DNA of 64,000 bases from NCBI GenBank assembly GCA_963736055.1, contig CAVTNM010000008.1:1116001-1180000 (forward strand), written 5' to 3'. How positions within the stretch are numbered: position 1 is the first letter of the stretch; each line of letters starts with the position of its first letter. Positions 24,943 through 34,937 of the stretch are shown here, one piece after another. This stretch comes from AC-32 sp963736055. GTDB taxonomy: Bacteria > Actinomycetota > Thermoleophilia > Gaiellales > Gaiellaceae. The notes under the pieces were generated by a model. The model saw nothing but the letters and a program-made list of their open reading frames with translations, was not told where the DNA came from and made no database searches. A program made the position numbers and the translations under genes.

Positions 24943-26190
24943 GTGTATCCCATCGTCGTCTTCCTGCTCGACGGCCTCGCCGACCGCGCCCACGAAGCAC
25001 TGGGCGGACTCACCGGCAACGAGGCCGCCGAGACGCCGAACCTGGACGCGCTCGCGGCGCGTGGCTCGTGCGGGCTGCTCTATGCGGTCGGGCCCGGGCG
25101 CGCGCCGTCCAGCGAGGTCGCACACTGGTCGCTGCTCGGCTACCGGCCGGACGAGTTCCCAGGGCGGGCGGTCTTCGAGGCGCTCGGACGTGGGCAGGAG
25201 GTCGACCAGGCCGACGTGCTCGCGTACGCGGCGCTGCGGCCCGCCGAGCGGCGCCAGGACGGCTGGTGGCTGACCGGCCGGCCCGACCCCGACCGGGACG
25301 CCGAGGAGGCGCAGCGGCTGGTAGAGCGCTGCGACGGGATCGCCGTGGACGGCCTGGAGTTCTCGCTGGCGCACGTCTGGCGGGGCGAGGCGGTGCTCCG
25401 AATCTCGGGCGGCGCCGACGAACGGGTCACCGACACGGACGCGTTCTTCCGCGACCGGCACCCGCTGCTGCGCCCTCAACCCGTCGTGGCGGAGGCGGAG
25501 CGCACGGCCCGCGCCTGTGAGGAGTGGACGCGCGAGGTCCTGCGCCGCCTGGAGGGAGAACGGTTCAACGTGATCACGCTGAAGTGGTTCGGGCGGGCGA
25601 GCCCGGTGCCGACGTTCCTCGAGCGGCACGGCGTTACGGGTGCCTTCGCCGCCGAGTCGGCCTTCCTCCGGGGCCTCGGGCTCGCGCTCGGGCTCGAGGC
25701 GCTCGATGCGCCGGAGACGGACGACCCGGTCGCCGACCTTCGTGGCCGCGTCGAGCTCGCCGGGCAGCGGCTCGACTCTGGCGACACCTTCGTCTTCTGC
25801 CACCAGAAGACGACCGACGCGGCGGGCCACACGAAGGACCCGAACGTCAAGCGCGACACGATCGAGCAGCTGGACGCGGCGCTGGGCGAGCTGCCGACCG
25901 ACCGGGCGATCGTCTGCATCACCGGTGATCACGCAACGCCTGCCTCGCCGGACGTGATTCATTCCGGCGACCCCGTGCCTCTGCTCGTGGCCGGGCCGGG
26001 CGTCCGGGCCGACGCCGTGGAGCGGTTCGGAGAGCTCGACTGCGCCGCGGGAATTCTCGGGCAGTTGCGCGGACCGGATCTGTTGCCGGTGCTGCTGAAC
26101 GCGGCCGACCGGCCGCTCTTTCTTGGTTCCCGACCGACCCCGGTGGACGGGGCGGACGGATACCCGGCCGTGCTAGAGCCCCTTCTCTAG
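24943..26190 (+). CDS. apgM: 2,3-bisphosphoglycerate-independent phosphoglycerate mutase, archaeal type
   Basis: The 415-residue alkaline-phosphatase-superfamily enzyme interconverts 3- and 2-phosphoglycerate. VVFLLDGLADR holds the metal Asp, TPNLDALAARG and PSSEVAHWSLLGY the nucleophile Ser region, and FVFCHQKTTDAAGHTKD plus CITGDHATPASPDVIHSGD the other metal ligands. The arrangement follows the ApgM family of archaea and some bacteria rather than GpmI. Related phosphonopyruvate decarboxylase-like proteins share the fold. GTG 24943 is the only suitable start. Confidence 0.88.
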   Translation: MYPIVVFLLDGLADRAHEALGGLTGNEAAETPNLDALAARGSCGLLYAVGPGRAPSSEVAHWSLLGYRPDEFPGRAVFEALGRGQEVDQADVLAYAALRPAERRQDGWWLTGRPDPDRDAEEAQRLVERCDGIAVDGLEFSLAHVWRGEAVLRISGGADERVTDTDAFFRDRHPLLRPQPVVAEAERTARACEEWTREVLRRLEGERFNVITLKWFGRASPVPTFLERHGVTGAFAAESAFLRGLGLALGLEALDAPETDDPVADLRGRVELAGQRLDSGDTFVFCHQKTTDAAGHTKDPNVKRDTIEQLDAALGELPTDRAIVCITGDHATPASPDVIHSGDPVPLLVAGPGVRADAVERFGELDCAAGILGQLRGPDLLPVLLNAADRPLFLGSRPTPVDGADGYPAVLEPLL

Positions 26191-26200
26191 CATTCCGCGC

Positions 26201-27139
26201 ATGCACGTCGAGGCCACGACCCTCGGGCGGCTGCGACGGTTCGAGCTCGCGCCGGTGCAGTTCTTCCGCCTGGCGCTCCTGAACGTGGGAATGCTGTGGC
26301 TGATCGTCGTCACGGGCGCGGCGGTGCGACTGACGAGCTCAGGGCTCGGATGCCGGCACTGGCCGGGGTGCGAGAAGGGCCACCCGCTGCCGGCCAAGGA
26401 CTACCACGCCTACATCGAGTTCGGGAACCGCCTGATCGGAGGCCTCACGATCGTCGTCACGCTCTTGGTCGCGCTCGCCGCGACCCGGGCGCCGTCGCTG
26501 CCCCGCTGGGGTCGGCGCCTCGCCCTGGCGATCTTCCTCGGCACGCTTGCGCAGGCTCCGCTCGGCTACCTGGCCGTGAAGACCGACCTGCGTTGGCCGG
26601 TGGTTGCGTCGCACCTGCTGCTCTCGATGGTGGTGCTGGCCGGGGCGGTGGTGCTGGCACTGGAGGCGCTGGCCGCCCGTATCGGCCGCTCGGAGCCGTT
26701 CGTGCCTCTGGAGCTGCGGCGGCTCGGGGTGTTCGCGGCGGTCTCCTGCCTCGTGCTGCTGGTCAGCGGAACGCTCGCGACGGCCGCGGGGCCGCACTCC
26801 GGTGGAGGCGCCGAGCACGTCGACCGGCTCTGGCGGCTGCAGCCGCTCGTCTACGCGCATGCCTTCTCGGTCGGAGTCTTCGGGCTCTGTCTCGTCTTCG
26901 TGCTCGGGTACCTGGCCTCGCGCCGGGCGGAGTGGCCGCGCCTGTTCTGGCTCGGGCTGGCCGTTCTCGGCCTGCTCCTGATCCAGATGGCGCTGGGAGA
27001 GATCCAGTACCGGACGCACCTTCCCTGGCCGCTCGTGCTCGTGCACGTCGGCTTTGCGGCGGCGGTCTGGGCGGTGCTCGTCGGCTTCGTCACGGTCCTG
27101 TGGCGTCCGCCGTCGGCCTTCGCGCAAGGCCGCACGTAG
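26201..27139 (+). CDS. ctaA: Heme A synthase (COX15/CtaA)
   Basis: The 312-residue membrane protein has about eight TM helices in two four-helix halves. It has the first-half signature VTGAAVRLTSSGLGCRHWPG with the regulatory Cys pair (GCRHWPGC), EFGNRLIGG with His in VASHLLLSM, and the second half LVSGTLATAAGPHSGG and VYAHAFSVG. It oxidises the heme O methyl group to heme A for cytochrome oxidase in the cytoplasmic membrane. It lies 10 bp after apgM. Confidence 0.93.
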   Translation: MHVEATTLGRLRRFELAPVQFFRLALLNVGMLWLIVVTGAAVRLTSSGLGCRHWPGCEKGHPLPAKDYHAYIEFGNRLIGGLTIVVTLLVALAATRAPSLPRWGRRLALAIFLGTLAQAPLGYLAVKTDLRWPVVASHLLLSMVVLAGAVVLALEALAARIGRSEPFVPLELRRLGVFAAVSCLVLLVSGTLATAAGPHSGGGAEHVDRLWRLQPLVYAHAFSVGVFGLCLVFVLGYLASRRAEWPRLFWLGLAVLGLLLIQMALGEIQYRTHLPWPLVLVHVGFAAAVWAVLVGFVTVLWRPPSAFAQGRT

Positions 27140-27148
27140 ACTGCGGCT

Positions 27149-28036
27149 ATGGCCGACGAGCTCCGCATCCATGGGCGGCCCGAGCTGGAGGAGCCTGTTC
27201 TGCTCGCCGCATTCCGCGGCTGGAACGACGGCGCGCAGGCGGCGTCGCTCGCGGCCGGCTACCTGGCGAAGACCTGGGGGGCCGAGCAGTTCGCGGACCT
27301 CGATCCGGAGGATTTCTTCGACTTCCAGGCGACCCGTCCGCACGTGTCGCTGGAGGACGGGCTGACGAGGCGGATCGACTGGCCCGAGACCGGCTTCTAC
27401 CACGCCAGACCGGACGGGCTCGACCGCGACGTGGTGCTCCTGCTCGGGATCGAGCCGAACCTCCGCTGGCGGAGGTTCACGGAGCTCGTCGTGGGGCTCG
27501 CCAAAGACCTGGAGATCGAGCTGATGATCACGCTCGGCGCGCTCCTCGCCGACGTGCCGCACACGCGGCCGGCCCCGGTTACCGGGAGCGCGAGCGACGA
27601 GGAGCTCGTCAGGCGGCTGGGGCTGTCGGCCTCGCGGTACGAAGGGCCGACCGGGATCGTCGGGGTGCTCCACGACGCGTGCCGCCAGGCGGGCATTCCG
27701 TCGGCGAGCCTCTGGGCGGCCGTCCCGCACTACGTCTCGCTGACGCCGAGCCCGCGCGCCGCGGTGGCGCTCTGCGAGCGGTTGGGCAGCCTGATCGGCG
27801 TGGAGGTCGACGTGGAGGAGCTGGAGGAGGCTGCTCAGTCGTACGAGGAGCAGGTCAGCGAGGCCGTGGCCTCCGACGAGGAGACTGCCTCGTACGTCGA
27901 GGAGCTCGAGCGGCGCTCCGACTCGATCGAGGAGAGCACCGACCTTCCTTCCGGCGACGCGCTCGCGGCCGAGCTGACGCGCTTCCTGCGCGAGCGCGAC
28001 GAAGAGGACGGCGAGGACGCAGCCCGAGAGCAGTAA
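27149..28036 (+). CDS. PAC2-family protein (proteasome-assembly-chaperone-like)
   Basis: The 295-residue protein matches actinobacterial PAC2 proteins: LLAAFRGWNDGAQAASLAAGYL, DPEDFFDFQATRPHVSLEDG, LLLGIEPNLRWRRF, GALLADVPHTRPAPVTGSA and SLWAAVPHYVSLTPSPRA. The C-terminal 60 residues are acidic and coiled-coil-like. The family is structurally related to archaeal and eukaryotic proteasome assembly chaperones, but its bacterial function is unknown. It starts 10 bp after ctaA and is convergent with the DipZ gene. Confidence 0.88.
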   Translation: MADELRIHGRPELEEPVLLAAFRGWNDGAQAASLAAGYLAKTWGAEQFADLDPEDFFDFQATRPHVSLEDGLTRRIDWPETGFYHARPDGLDRDVVLLLGIEPNLRWRRFTELVVGLAKDLEIELMITLGALLADVPHTRPAPVTGSASDEELVRRLGLSASRYEGPTGIVGVLHDACRQAGIPSASLWAAVPHYVSLTPSPRAAVALCERLGSLIGVEVDVEELEEAAQSYEEQVSEAVASDEETASYVEELERRSDSIEESTDLPSGDALAAELTRFLRERDEEDGEDAAREQ

Positions 28037-28085
28037 CGCCGCGAACGACACCACCCCGCGCGAGCTCTTCAAGAACCAGATTCGT

Positions 28086-28106
28086 CAAGTAACAGACTGT
28101 TACTTG
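28086..28106. terminator. Perfect 10-bp palindrome between convergent genes
   Basis: CAAGTAACAG-A-CTGTTACTTG lies between the PAC2 and DipZ genes, both ending towards it. With a single central base it cannot fold as a compact hairpin without losing pairs, so it is either a weak bidirectional terminator or a protein-binding site. It is AT-richer than its surroundings. Confidence 0.5.
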
Positions 28107-28120
28107 CTTGGGCGCTCGGG

Positions 28121-29743
28121 CTAGCCGAAGGTGAACGCGTAGGCCGTGACGCCCGGGGTGAACTGGAGCTCGAGCTCGCCCTCGCGCACCTTGGGGTAGC
28201 GCAGCAGCGTGTAGAGCCTGCTCAGCCCGTCGACACGAACCGTGCGGACGGGGGTCCCGTTCACGAGCACCTTGATCTTGCCGTGCCCACCCAGCACGAG
28301 GTAGACGGCCTGCGCGAGGAAATGCAGCCGCAGACGGGAGCGGTCGATGGCGACGATGCGCTGGCGCTCGACGCGCCAGAGGCCGTCGTAGGCGAGCGTG
28401 TTCAGCGGCACGGTGCGTGGGAACTTGTAGGGGACGATGCGATCGGGAACGAGCTCCGAGCCCGCGTAGCGCTGGAGTCGCTCCCAGCCGAGGTAGGACT
28501 CGGGTGTCGTCGGGTGCTCCGGGGTCGTGTCCTTGACCGAGGCGAGCTGGGCCGTGGCGGGCTCGCCGAGCAGCTTCCTGATGGTGCGCTCGGTCCCGTC
28601 GTAGTCGCCCTCGCCCTCCTTGATCTCGCGAATGTCGCCCTTGCGGTCGATCAGGTACTCGGTCGGCCACGCGCCGTTCTGGTACGCGTCCCAGGTCTTG
28701 TAGTCGTCGTCGACCGCGACGGGATAGCGAACCCCGAGCTCGCGCGTCGCCTTGCGGACGTTCGACGGGACGTGCTCGAACGCGAACTCAGGCGTGTGGA
28801 CGCCCACGATCGTGAGCCCCGCCTTGCGGTAGGCCGCATCCCAGGCCTTGAGGTGGGGCAGCGTGCGCAGGCAGTTGATGCACGAGTAGGTCCAGAAGTC
28901 GACGAGCACGACCCTGCCCCGCAGCGAGGCGGTGGTCAGCGGCTTCGAGTTGATCCACGTCGAGATTCCGGTGAAGGGCGGCGCCGGGCCGAAGTTCTTC
29001 AACGCCGAGCTCGACGCGGGCTGCGAGGCCAGGCACCGCTGTCCCAGCTGCTTGCGCGTGTAACAGCTCCGCTCGGCCTTCTGGAGGAACGGCGTGTAGT
29101 CGCCGATCCTGGTCTGGAGCGACTTGTCGACGTTGAAGGCGATCAGCAGCGCAGAGGCGGCCAGCACGCCGCCGAGCGCCAGCCGCACGGCCGGCCGCTG
29201 GAGGTTCAGCGCCCGGATCCGGCCCGCAGCCCGCTGGCCGCCGAGCGCGAGCAGCAGCATCGGGAGCGCAGCGCCGAGCGCGTAGGCGATCGCGAGCCCG
29301 ACGCGCTTGCCGCCCGCAAGGCTGGCCGTCTGCGTGGTGATGAAGCCGAGCACCGGCCCACCACAGGGAATGAAGAGAAGCCCGAGGCTGGCTCCGAGCA
29401 GGAAGCCTCCGCCGAGATCCCCCGCCGGCCGCCTCGTGAAGCGGAGCAACGGCCGTTCGACCGCTCGTGCGAGAGGCGGAAACACGAGCGTGGCCGCAAA
29501 CAGCAGCAGGAAGCCGATCGAGACCTTGCGCAGGAAGTCCTGCGGCAGCCCGAGCTTGTCGAGCACCCAGCCGACGAAGAGCAGCGACAGCACGAAGGTG
29601 ACGACGAGCCCGGCGATGATCGCGTACGGCCGGCGCCGCCCGCCGCTCGCGCCGCCGGCGAAGATGATCGGCAGCACGGGGTAGACGCATGGAGAGATCG
29701 CCGTGACGACCCCTGCCAGGAAGGCGATCGCGTAGAGGAGCAT
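28121..29743 (-). CDS. dipZ: DipZ-like CcdA-thioredoxin fusion (cytochrome c biogenesis/disulfide relay)
   Basis: The 540-residue protein joins an N-terminal CcdA membrane domain (about residues 1-210, six TMs, redox Cys in AISPCVYPVLPIIF and FIPCGGPVLGF), an extracytoplasmic TlpA-like thioredoxin domain with FWTYSCINCLRTLPHLKAW (CxxC at about 286) and a C-terminal NPCBM/jelly-roll domain. This is the architecture of M. tuberculosis DipZ (Rv2874). It should carry electrons across the membrane to reduce extracytoplasmic thiols. SCYTRKQLGQRC, between membrane and thioredoxin domains, adds another Cys pair. Confidence 0.9.
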   Translation of the reverse strand: MLLYAIAFLAGVVTAISPCVYPVLPIIFAGGASGGRRRPYAIIAGLVVTFVLSLLFVGWVLDKLGLPQDFLRKVSIGFLLLFAATLVFPPLARAVERPLLRFTRRPAGDLGGGFLLGASLGLLFIPCGGPVLGFITTQTASLAGGKRVGLAIAYALGAALPMLLLALGGQRAAGRIRALNLQRPAVRLALGGVLAASALLIAFNVDKSLQTRIGDYTPFLQKAERSCYTRKQLGQRCLASQPASSSALKNFGPAPPFTGISTWINSKPLTTASLRGRVVLVDFWTYSCINCLRTLPHLKAWDAAYRKAGLTIVGVHTPEFAFEHVPSNVRKATRELGVRYPVAVDDDYKTWDAYQNGAWPTEYLIDRKGDIREIKEGEGDYDGTERTIRKLLGEPATAQLASVKDTTPEHPTTPESYLGWERLQRYAGSELVPDRIVPYKFPRTVPLNTLAYDGLWRVERQRIVAIDRSRLRLHFLAQAVYLVLGGHGKIKVLVNGTPVRTVRVDGLSRLYTLLRYPKVREGELELQFTPGVTAYAFTFG

Positions 29744-29778
29744 TTGCTTTCAGGGTAGTCGCGGGAAGGCGACCGGCG

Positions 29779-32273
29779 TTACGCCTCGGCAGCGGGAGCG
29801 CGGTCGGGCTTCGGCTCCTGCTCCGGCTTCGACTTGGCGCCGTCCCGCTGCTGCTTCTGGCTCTGACCCGGGTGTTGCTGTTGCTGGCCCTGCGCCTGCC
29901 CCTTCTTCTTGCGCTTGCGCCTGCGCCGTCGCGAGCGGCCCGAGGCCGCCTTCGGTGCGGGCAGGTTCTCGGCGAGCGCGTTCGCGACCTCCTGGATCGT
30001 CCCGAGGCGCTCCCGAGCCGCGTCGATCAGCTGGTTCGCGCGCGGCGTGTAGCCCTCGGCGGACGCGAGCAGCGCCGCCCCGACCTCGCGCGGCTGGTCG
30101 AGCGCCGCGTTCACGAGCTTGGCGGCGTTCTCCTCGTGACGGTGGCCTCGCGAGTTGGCGAGGGCGCCGAGGAGGCGCTTCGCCTCGGGAAACTCCGCGC
30201 TGGCCCGGCGGTCCTGCACCTTGCGCGTCGCCCGCGCGAGGCGCCACGTCCAGCGCGCGAGGATCTGCTCCGGCGCGTCGACCTTGCCGTCGCCGAGGGC
30301 GCGGAGCAGGGTTCGCACGCCCTGGCCGCGATCCTTCTCCCAGGTCGGGGCCTGGGTCACGAGCGTCACGAGATCGTCGAAGCTCGCGCGGTCGACCATC
30401 ATCGAGACGCGATCGGCGAGGGCGGTTAGGCGGAGGCGCCGGTTCGGGTTCTCGGCCGCGCACGCGTTCAGGAACTGCTCGAGCGCGCCCCGATTGGCCT
30501 TGCCCTCGGTGAACTTCTTCACGAACTCGACCCGCTCGTCGAAGCGGACGTTGCGGCCGGCGATCGTGGCCCAGTAGAGCTGCTCGTCGTCGTCCAGGAA
30601 ACGCGGGTCGGTCCTCTGCCACTCGCGCGTGATCACGGCGAGGCGGCGTTTGACGTCCGGGGTGACCGGCACGAGCCACGGCGCCGGCGAGAGCTTCCGC
30701 CGCGCACGGCGCTGAATGCGGCGCCGGGGAGCCGGAGTGACACGGGCACCCTCGCGGTAGAAGTCGGCGTCCAGCAGGCTGTGCAGCGAGACGACGCGCT
30801 CGTTGTGGGTCGCGCCCTTGGGAACGAAGTCGATCACCACGCCCGCCTCCTTGCGGGGGTGCATGCGCATGATCCGCCCGATCCGCTGCTGGTAGACGCG
30901 GCGCGACGCCGTCGGCGCCAGGTGCATGCAGACGGTCGCGCGGGGCGAGTTCCAGCCCTCGGCGAGCAGCATCGCGTTGATGAGGACGTTGATCTCGCCG
31001 CGCTCGTAGGCGGCGAGCGTCTCGGCGAGCTGCACCGGCGGCGTGCGACCGCTGACGGCCTCGGCCTTCAGCCCGACGGCCCTGAACTCCTTGGCGAGGT
31101 TGTAGGCGTGCTCGACTCCGGCCGCATAGACGATCCCGGGCGTGTGCTCGAACCGTTCGCGGTAGAGGCTCGCGGCCGCCTGGTTGAGCGCCTTGTGGTC
31201 GAGGACGGCGGCCAGCGCGCGTTCCTCGAAGTCGCCTCCGACGATCGGCACGGACGAGATCGCCGCGGCCGGCGGAACGCGCAGGCAGCGCAGCGGGGCG
31301 ATCAGGCCGCGCCGGGCGGCGTCGGCCGAGCGGCAGCTCGTCGATCGAGGCCGGGAAGACGTCGGAGACCTGCTTGGCGATCAGCTGCTCGGTCGCCGTC
31401 ATGCCGATGTAGATCGGGTCGGAGAAGCTGCGGATCGCCATGCTCGTCTTCTCGCCGAGCGCAGTGTGCGCCTCGTCGGCGATCACGAGGTTGTAGGCCT
31501 CCGGGTCGAGGTCCTGCCAGTGGCGCGCGAACCAGGCGTAGGTCTGGACGGTGACCGGGTTGGGTCGCTTGGGCGCCTTGCCCTTCAGGATGGCGTCCTC
31601 GAAGCGGTCGCCGTAGCCCTCGCTGGTGAGCTCGCGGTGGAACTGCGTGACGAGGAGGCGGCGGTGGGTCAGGATGAGCACGCCGAGGGTTCGTGCGGCC
31701 TCGACGAAGCCGGCGGCCGCGATCGTCTTGCCGGACGCGGTCGGATGACGGAAGCGGTAACGACGGCCCGGCGCCCGGGTCCTTGCCGCGGTGCTCTGCG
31801 GGAAGCTCGAGCTCCTCGCCGGGCTCCTCGAGGTGGACGCCGAGATCGTCTTCCTCTTCCTCCTCGACCTCGGAGACTGCTTCTGCTGTGCCGTTGCCGT
31901 TCAGCTCGGGCTCGACCTGGGTCGCGGCGATCAGCTCGGTGAGCATCCCCGCGAGCGCGTCGATCTGGTGGCGGCGGAGCTCCGTCCCCGAGGCGAGCCG
32001 GGGCGGCCGCTCGCTGAGCACCCGCTCGAGCCCCAGCATGAGCGCGTAGCGAATCTTCCAGTCGTACGAAGGCTCTCTTTGGCCCGCTTCCATCTCCGCC
32101 AGGGCGTCGTCGAGCGCGCGGCGGCGGGCGGTTTCAGGGGCCAGCGCGACCGCCGGATCTTCGTCCGGGTGGAGAAAGGGCTCTCCGGCCCAGGATTCGG
32201 CGTGGAGGGCGGCGGCAGCGAGGCCGTCCGTAGCCTCCGGCGCCAGCGTCGGCTGCTCGGTGGTTTCCTGCAT
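29779..32273 (-). CDS. DEAD/DEAH-box superfamily 2 helicase (two frameshifts)
   Basis: Three frames add up to about 830 residues. The first covers an acidic N-terminal region and RRHQIDALAGMLTELI (Q-motif-like). After an extra base near 31766, Walker A appears as HPTASGKTIAAAGFVEAA, with VIADEAHTALGEKTS (DEAH) and YIGMTATEQ (motif III). After an extra base near 31327 follow PIVGGDFEERAL, INAMLLAEGWNSPRATVCMH and QQRIGRIMRMHPRKE (motif VI). The C terminus is Arg/Lys-rich (RRRRRKRKKK) and Gln-rich, probably RNA- or DNA-binding. Both breaks remove nothing else, so an intact gene with sequence errors is likely. The function in RNA or DNA remodelling is not specified by the sequence. Confidence 0.82.
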
Positions 32274-32381
32274 GTCTGCAGCACTTCTCGTGCTGCGATT
32301 CTCAAGTGAGAGAGCGCGCTCGCGTGGAACCCCAGTGGCGAGCGTCGCACCCGGAATGATAGCCGATTCCGGGGGTGTTAC

Positions 32382-32970
32382 CTAGCTTCCGAGGCCGCCG
32401 AAGAGCGCAAACGGGTTCTGCGGAGCCACTTCCCAGACCACCTCGCCGCCCGGCTCGGCCTCGCCGTGCAGGCGCCGCGCCAGCTCTCGCGCCTCCTCCT
32501 CGGTGCCTGCGCCGACGATCAGGTAGCGCCACCGGCGCACCACGTCGAATCCCTCCTGCTCGAGCGTGTCCGCGAGCGTCTCGGCCTCCGGGTGCGAGTC
32601 GAGCTCCACTCGCACCTCCCACGGGGCGTATCCGCGCGCGGACCTCGTCCTCTTCCCACGTCTCCTGGGGCGGCTCGCCCGACCAGCGCTCCTCGTCCGC
32701 GATCCAGCGCTCGACCTGCGCCTTCGCGTCGATTCCCTCGTCGGCGAGCTCGGCGTCGACGATTCGACGAGCCTGCTCGGCCTGGGCCTGGGACTCGGCG
32801 TAGACGAAGACGTCGTCGTCGTCGCGGGAGACAGCGAGCCGGTGCCCTTCGAGCTCCTTCGCCAGCCGCTTCGCCTCGTCGGAGCCGAGGTCGAGCCCGA
32901 GGCGGTCGAGCAGGGCGCCCGCGTGGTGCTCCTCGGGAAGCTTGATCTGGATGCGCCAGTTGTCGCTCAT
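32382..32970 (-). CDS. Two-domain alpha/beta protein of unknown function (one frameshift)
   Basis: Correcting one base near 32632-32640 gives 195 residues with two similar ferredoxin-like halves. The first is WRIQIKLPEEHHAGALLDRL followed by VSRDDDDVFVYAESQAQAEQ. The second is VRVELDSHPEAETLADTL followed by WRYLIVGAGTEEEARELARR. They are joined by an acidic hinge (QETWEEDEV). The C terminus NPFALFGGLGS looks conserved. The halves recall SPOR or RraB-type folds, but I do not recognise the family. ATG 32970 overlaps the stop of the fadB-like gene (ATGA), placing it third in the fad operon. Confidence 0.7.
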
Positions 32971-34937
32971 GTCGTCGGCGCCCCCGCTCCGGCTTCCGAG
33001 AGCGGGCGCCCGAACATCTTCTCCGAAATGCCGACCTGGTCGAGGTGCTTCGTGATCCCGCCCAGCCAGAAGGGCCAGCCGGCGCCCAGGAGGAGCGCGG
33101 TGTCGACGTCCTTCGCTTCTCCGACCACGCCCTCCTCGAGCAGGTGCCCGATCTCGTCGGCGACCGCCTCGAGCGCGGACTCGAGGATCTCGTCCTGGGT
33201 GCGCGGGTCGTGGGCACGGATGACGATCTCGTCCTTCCCTTCGGCGTAGTTGGCCAGGGTCGGCGAGAGGGGGAAACGATCCGGGTAGGCGGCGTGCAAC
33301 GTCTCCAGCACGTGGCCGGCGACGCGGGGCCCCACCATCTGGAGCAGCACCGACGGGGCCATCGGTAGCCCCAGTCGGAGGATCGCCTCGTCGGCCTCGT
33401 CCGGGCTCGTGTCGTGCTCGACGGCGTCCAGCACGACGGACATCAGGCGGGTGAGGACGCGGTTGACGACGAAGCCCGGCGCGTCTCGGACGAGCACCGG
33501 AGTCTTGCGCAGCCTCGCCGCGAGCTCCCACGCCGTCGCGAGCGTCTCGTCGTCGGTGTGGCGGCGTCCGGACCAGCTCGACCAGCGGCAGCACCGCGAC
33601 GGGGTTGAAGAAGTGGATCCCGACATCGGCGCCCATCTCGGTGACCGAGAGGCTCGACGTGTTGGTGGCGAGGACGCAGTCGGGCCGCACGTGCTCGCGC
33701 AGCTCGGCGAAGACCTGCCGCTTGAGCTGGGGCTCCTCGAAGACGGCCTCGAGCACGAGATCGCAGTCGGCGAAGCCCTCGTAGCCGGTCGAGGTCGAGA
33801 CGAGCGAGGCGAGGAAGCGAGCCTTGCCCTCGTCGTAGCGGCCCTTCGCGACCTGCTCGCTCAGCTCGGCCTCGATGCTTTCGCGTGCGGCCGAGAGCGC
33901 CTCCTCGCTGAGGTCGCGCAGGGTGACCGGGGCCTCCAGCCGGCGGAGGAAGAGTGCCGCCAGCTGGGCCGCCATCAGGCCGGCGCCGACGAGCCCGACC
34001 TTGCGGAGCGGCCGCGGTTCGGCGTTCGGCCGGCCGGGTTGGCGCTTCGCCCGCCGGTCGACGAGGTCGAACGCGTAGAGCGAGGCCTGCGCCTGGCGTC
34101 CGGGCAACAGCTCGCCGACCGCCTCCTCCTCGGCGCGGTAGCCCTCCTCGAGCGACCAGCCCGAGCAGGCGCCCTCGATCAGGTCGAGCGCCGCGTAAGG
34201 AGCGGGCGCGGCTCCGTGCACCTGGCCGTCGAGCCGGGCGCGCGCCTTCCGTATCACTTCCGTCGCACAGTGACTGTCACTGTGACTGTCACTGTTCTTC
34301 GGCGTCAGAGCTCGAGAGCGAGGGCGATGGACTCGTCCAGGAACTCCGCCGGATCGAACAGCCGGTCGGCGAGGCCGAGCTCGTGGGCCTGCGGGCCGGT
34401 CAGCATCCGGTTCTGACGCATCGGGTTCGCGACCAGGACCTTGACCGCCGTCTCCACTCCGACCAGGCGCGGGACGAGCTGCGTCCCGCCCCAGGCGGGG
34501 ACGATCCCGAGGAAGCACTCGGGGCAGGCGAAGTGGCGAACCGCCGTCGAGATCGTGCGGACGTCGCAGTGCAGGGCAAGCTCGACCCCACCGCCGAGGC
34601 AGGCGCCGTTGATCGCCGCAAGGGTGGGAAACGGCAAGGCGCGTAGGCGGCCGAACAGCTCGTGACCGGCCCGGCTTCCCTCGATCGCCAGCTCGCGCGT
34701 CGCGCCGGGGAACTCCGTGATGTCCGCGCCCGCAGCGAAGACGTACGGCTTCCCGGTCAGCACGAGCGCGGCCCAGCTGCCTGACTCGAGCTCGGGGAGC
34801 AGCCGCTCGAGCGACTGCAGCGCCGCACGGCCGAAGAAGGTCGGCTTGGTGTGGTCCTCACCGTTGTCGATCGTGACGAGGGCCAGCGGCTCCGCTCCGG
34901 TCTCGACCCGGGCCAGCTTGAACTCGGTGTCAGGCAG
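32967..34937 (-). CDS. FadB/FadJ-like enoyl-CoA hydratase/3-hydroxyacyl-CoA dehydrogenase (frameshifted)
   Basis: The fused beta-oxidation enzyme hydrates enoyl-CoA and oxidises 3-hydroxyacyl-CoA with NAD. The hydratase half has TGKPYVFAAGADITEF and INGACLGGGVELALHCD. The dehydrogenase half has VGLVGAGLMAAQLAALFLRR, LVLEAVFEEPQLK, ATNTSSLSVTEM and GIHFFNPVAV. An extra base at about 33561 breaks VELVRTP-HTDDETLATA. Near 34305-34312 the hydratase frame ends and the dehydrogenase frame begins one base short, at a (GTGACTGTCACT)-type repeat. Family alignment puts the start at CTG 34937 (MPDTEFKLARVET), overlapping the thiolase stop; no ATG, GTG or TTG is available there. The corrected length, about 656 residues, suits the family. 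Confidence 0.82.
34266..34295. repeat. Short tandem/palindromic repeat inside the fadB-like linker
   Basis: CACAGTGACTGTCACTGTGACTGTCACTG is built from two 12-bp units that are themselves near-palindromic. In the coding direction it encodes NSDSHSDSH, which replaces the normal linker between hydratase and dehydrogenase domains, and the reading frame changes beside it. Slipped replication is a plausible cause. Confidence 0.7.

Noticed and set aside
32302..34518. A 738-codon frame spanning the dehydrogenase half and the following gene
   Set aside because: Readthrough is produced by the frameshifts near 33561 and 32636. An ATGA overlap separates two real genes.
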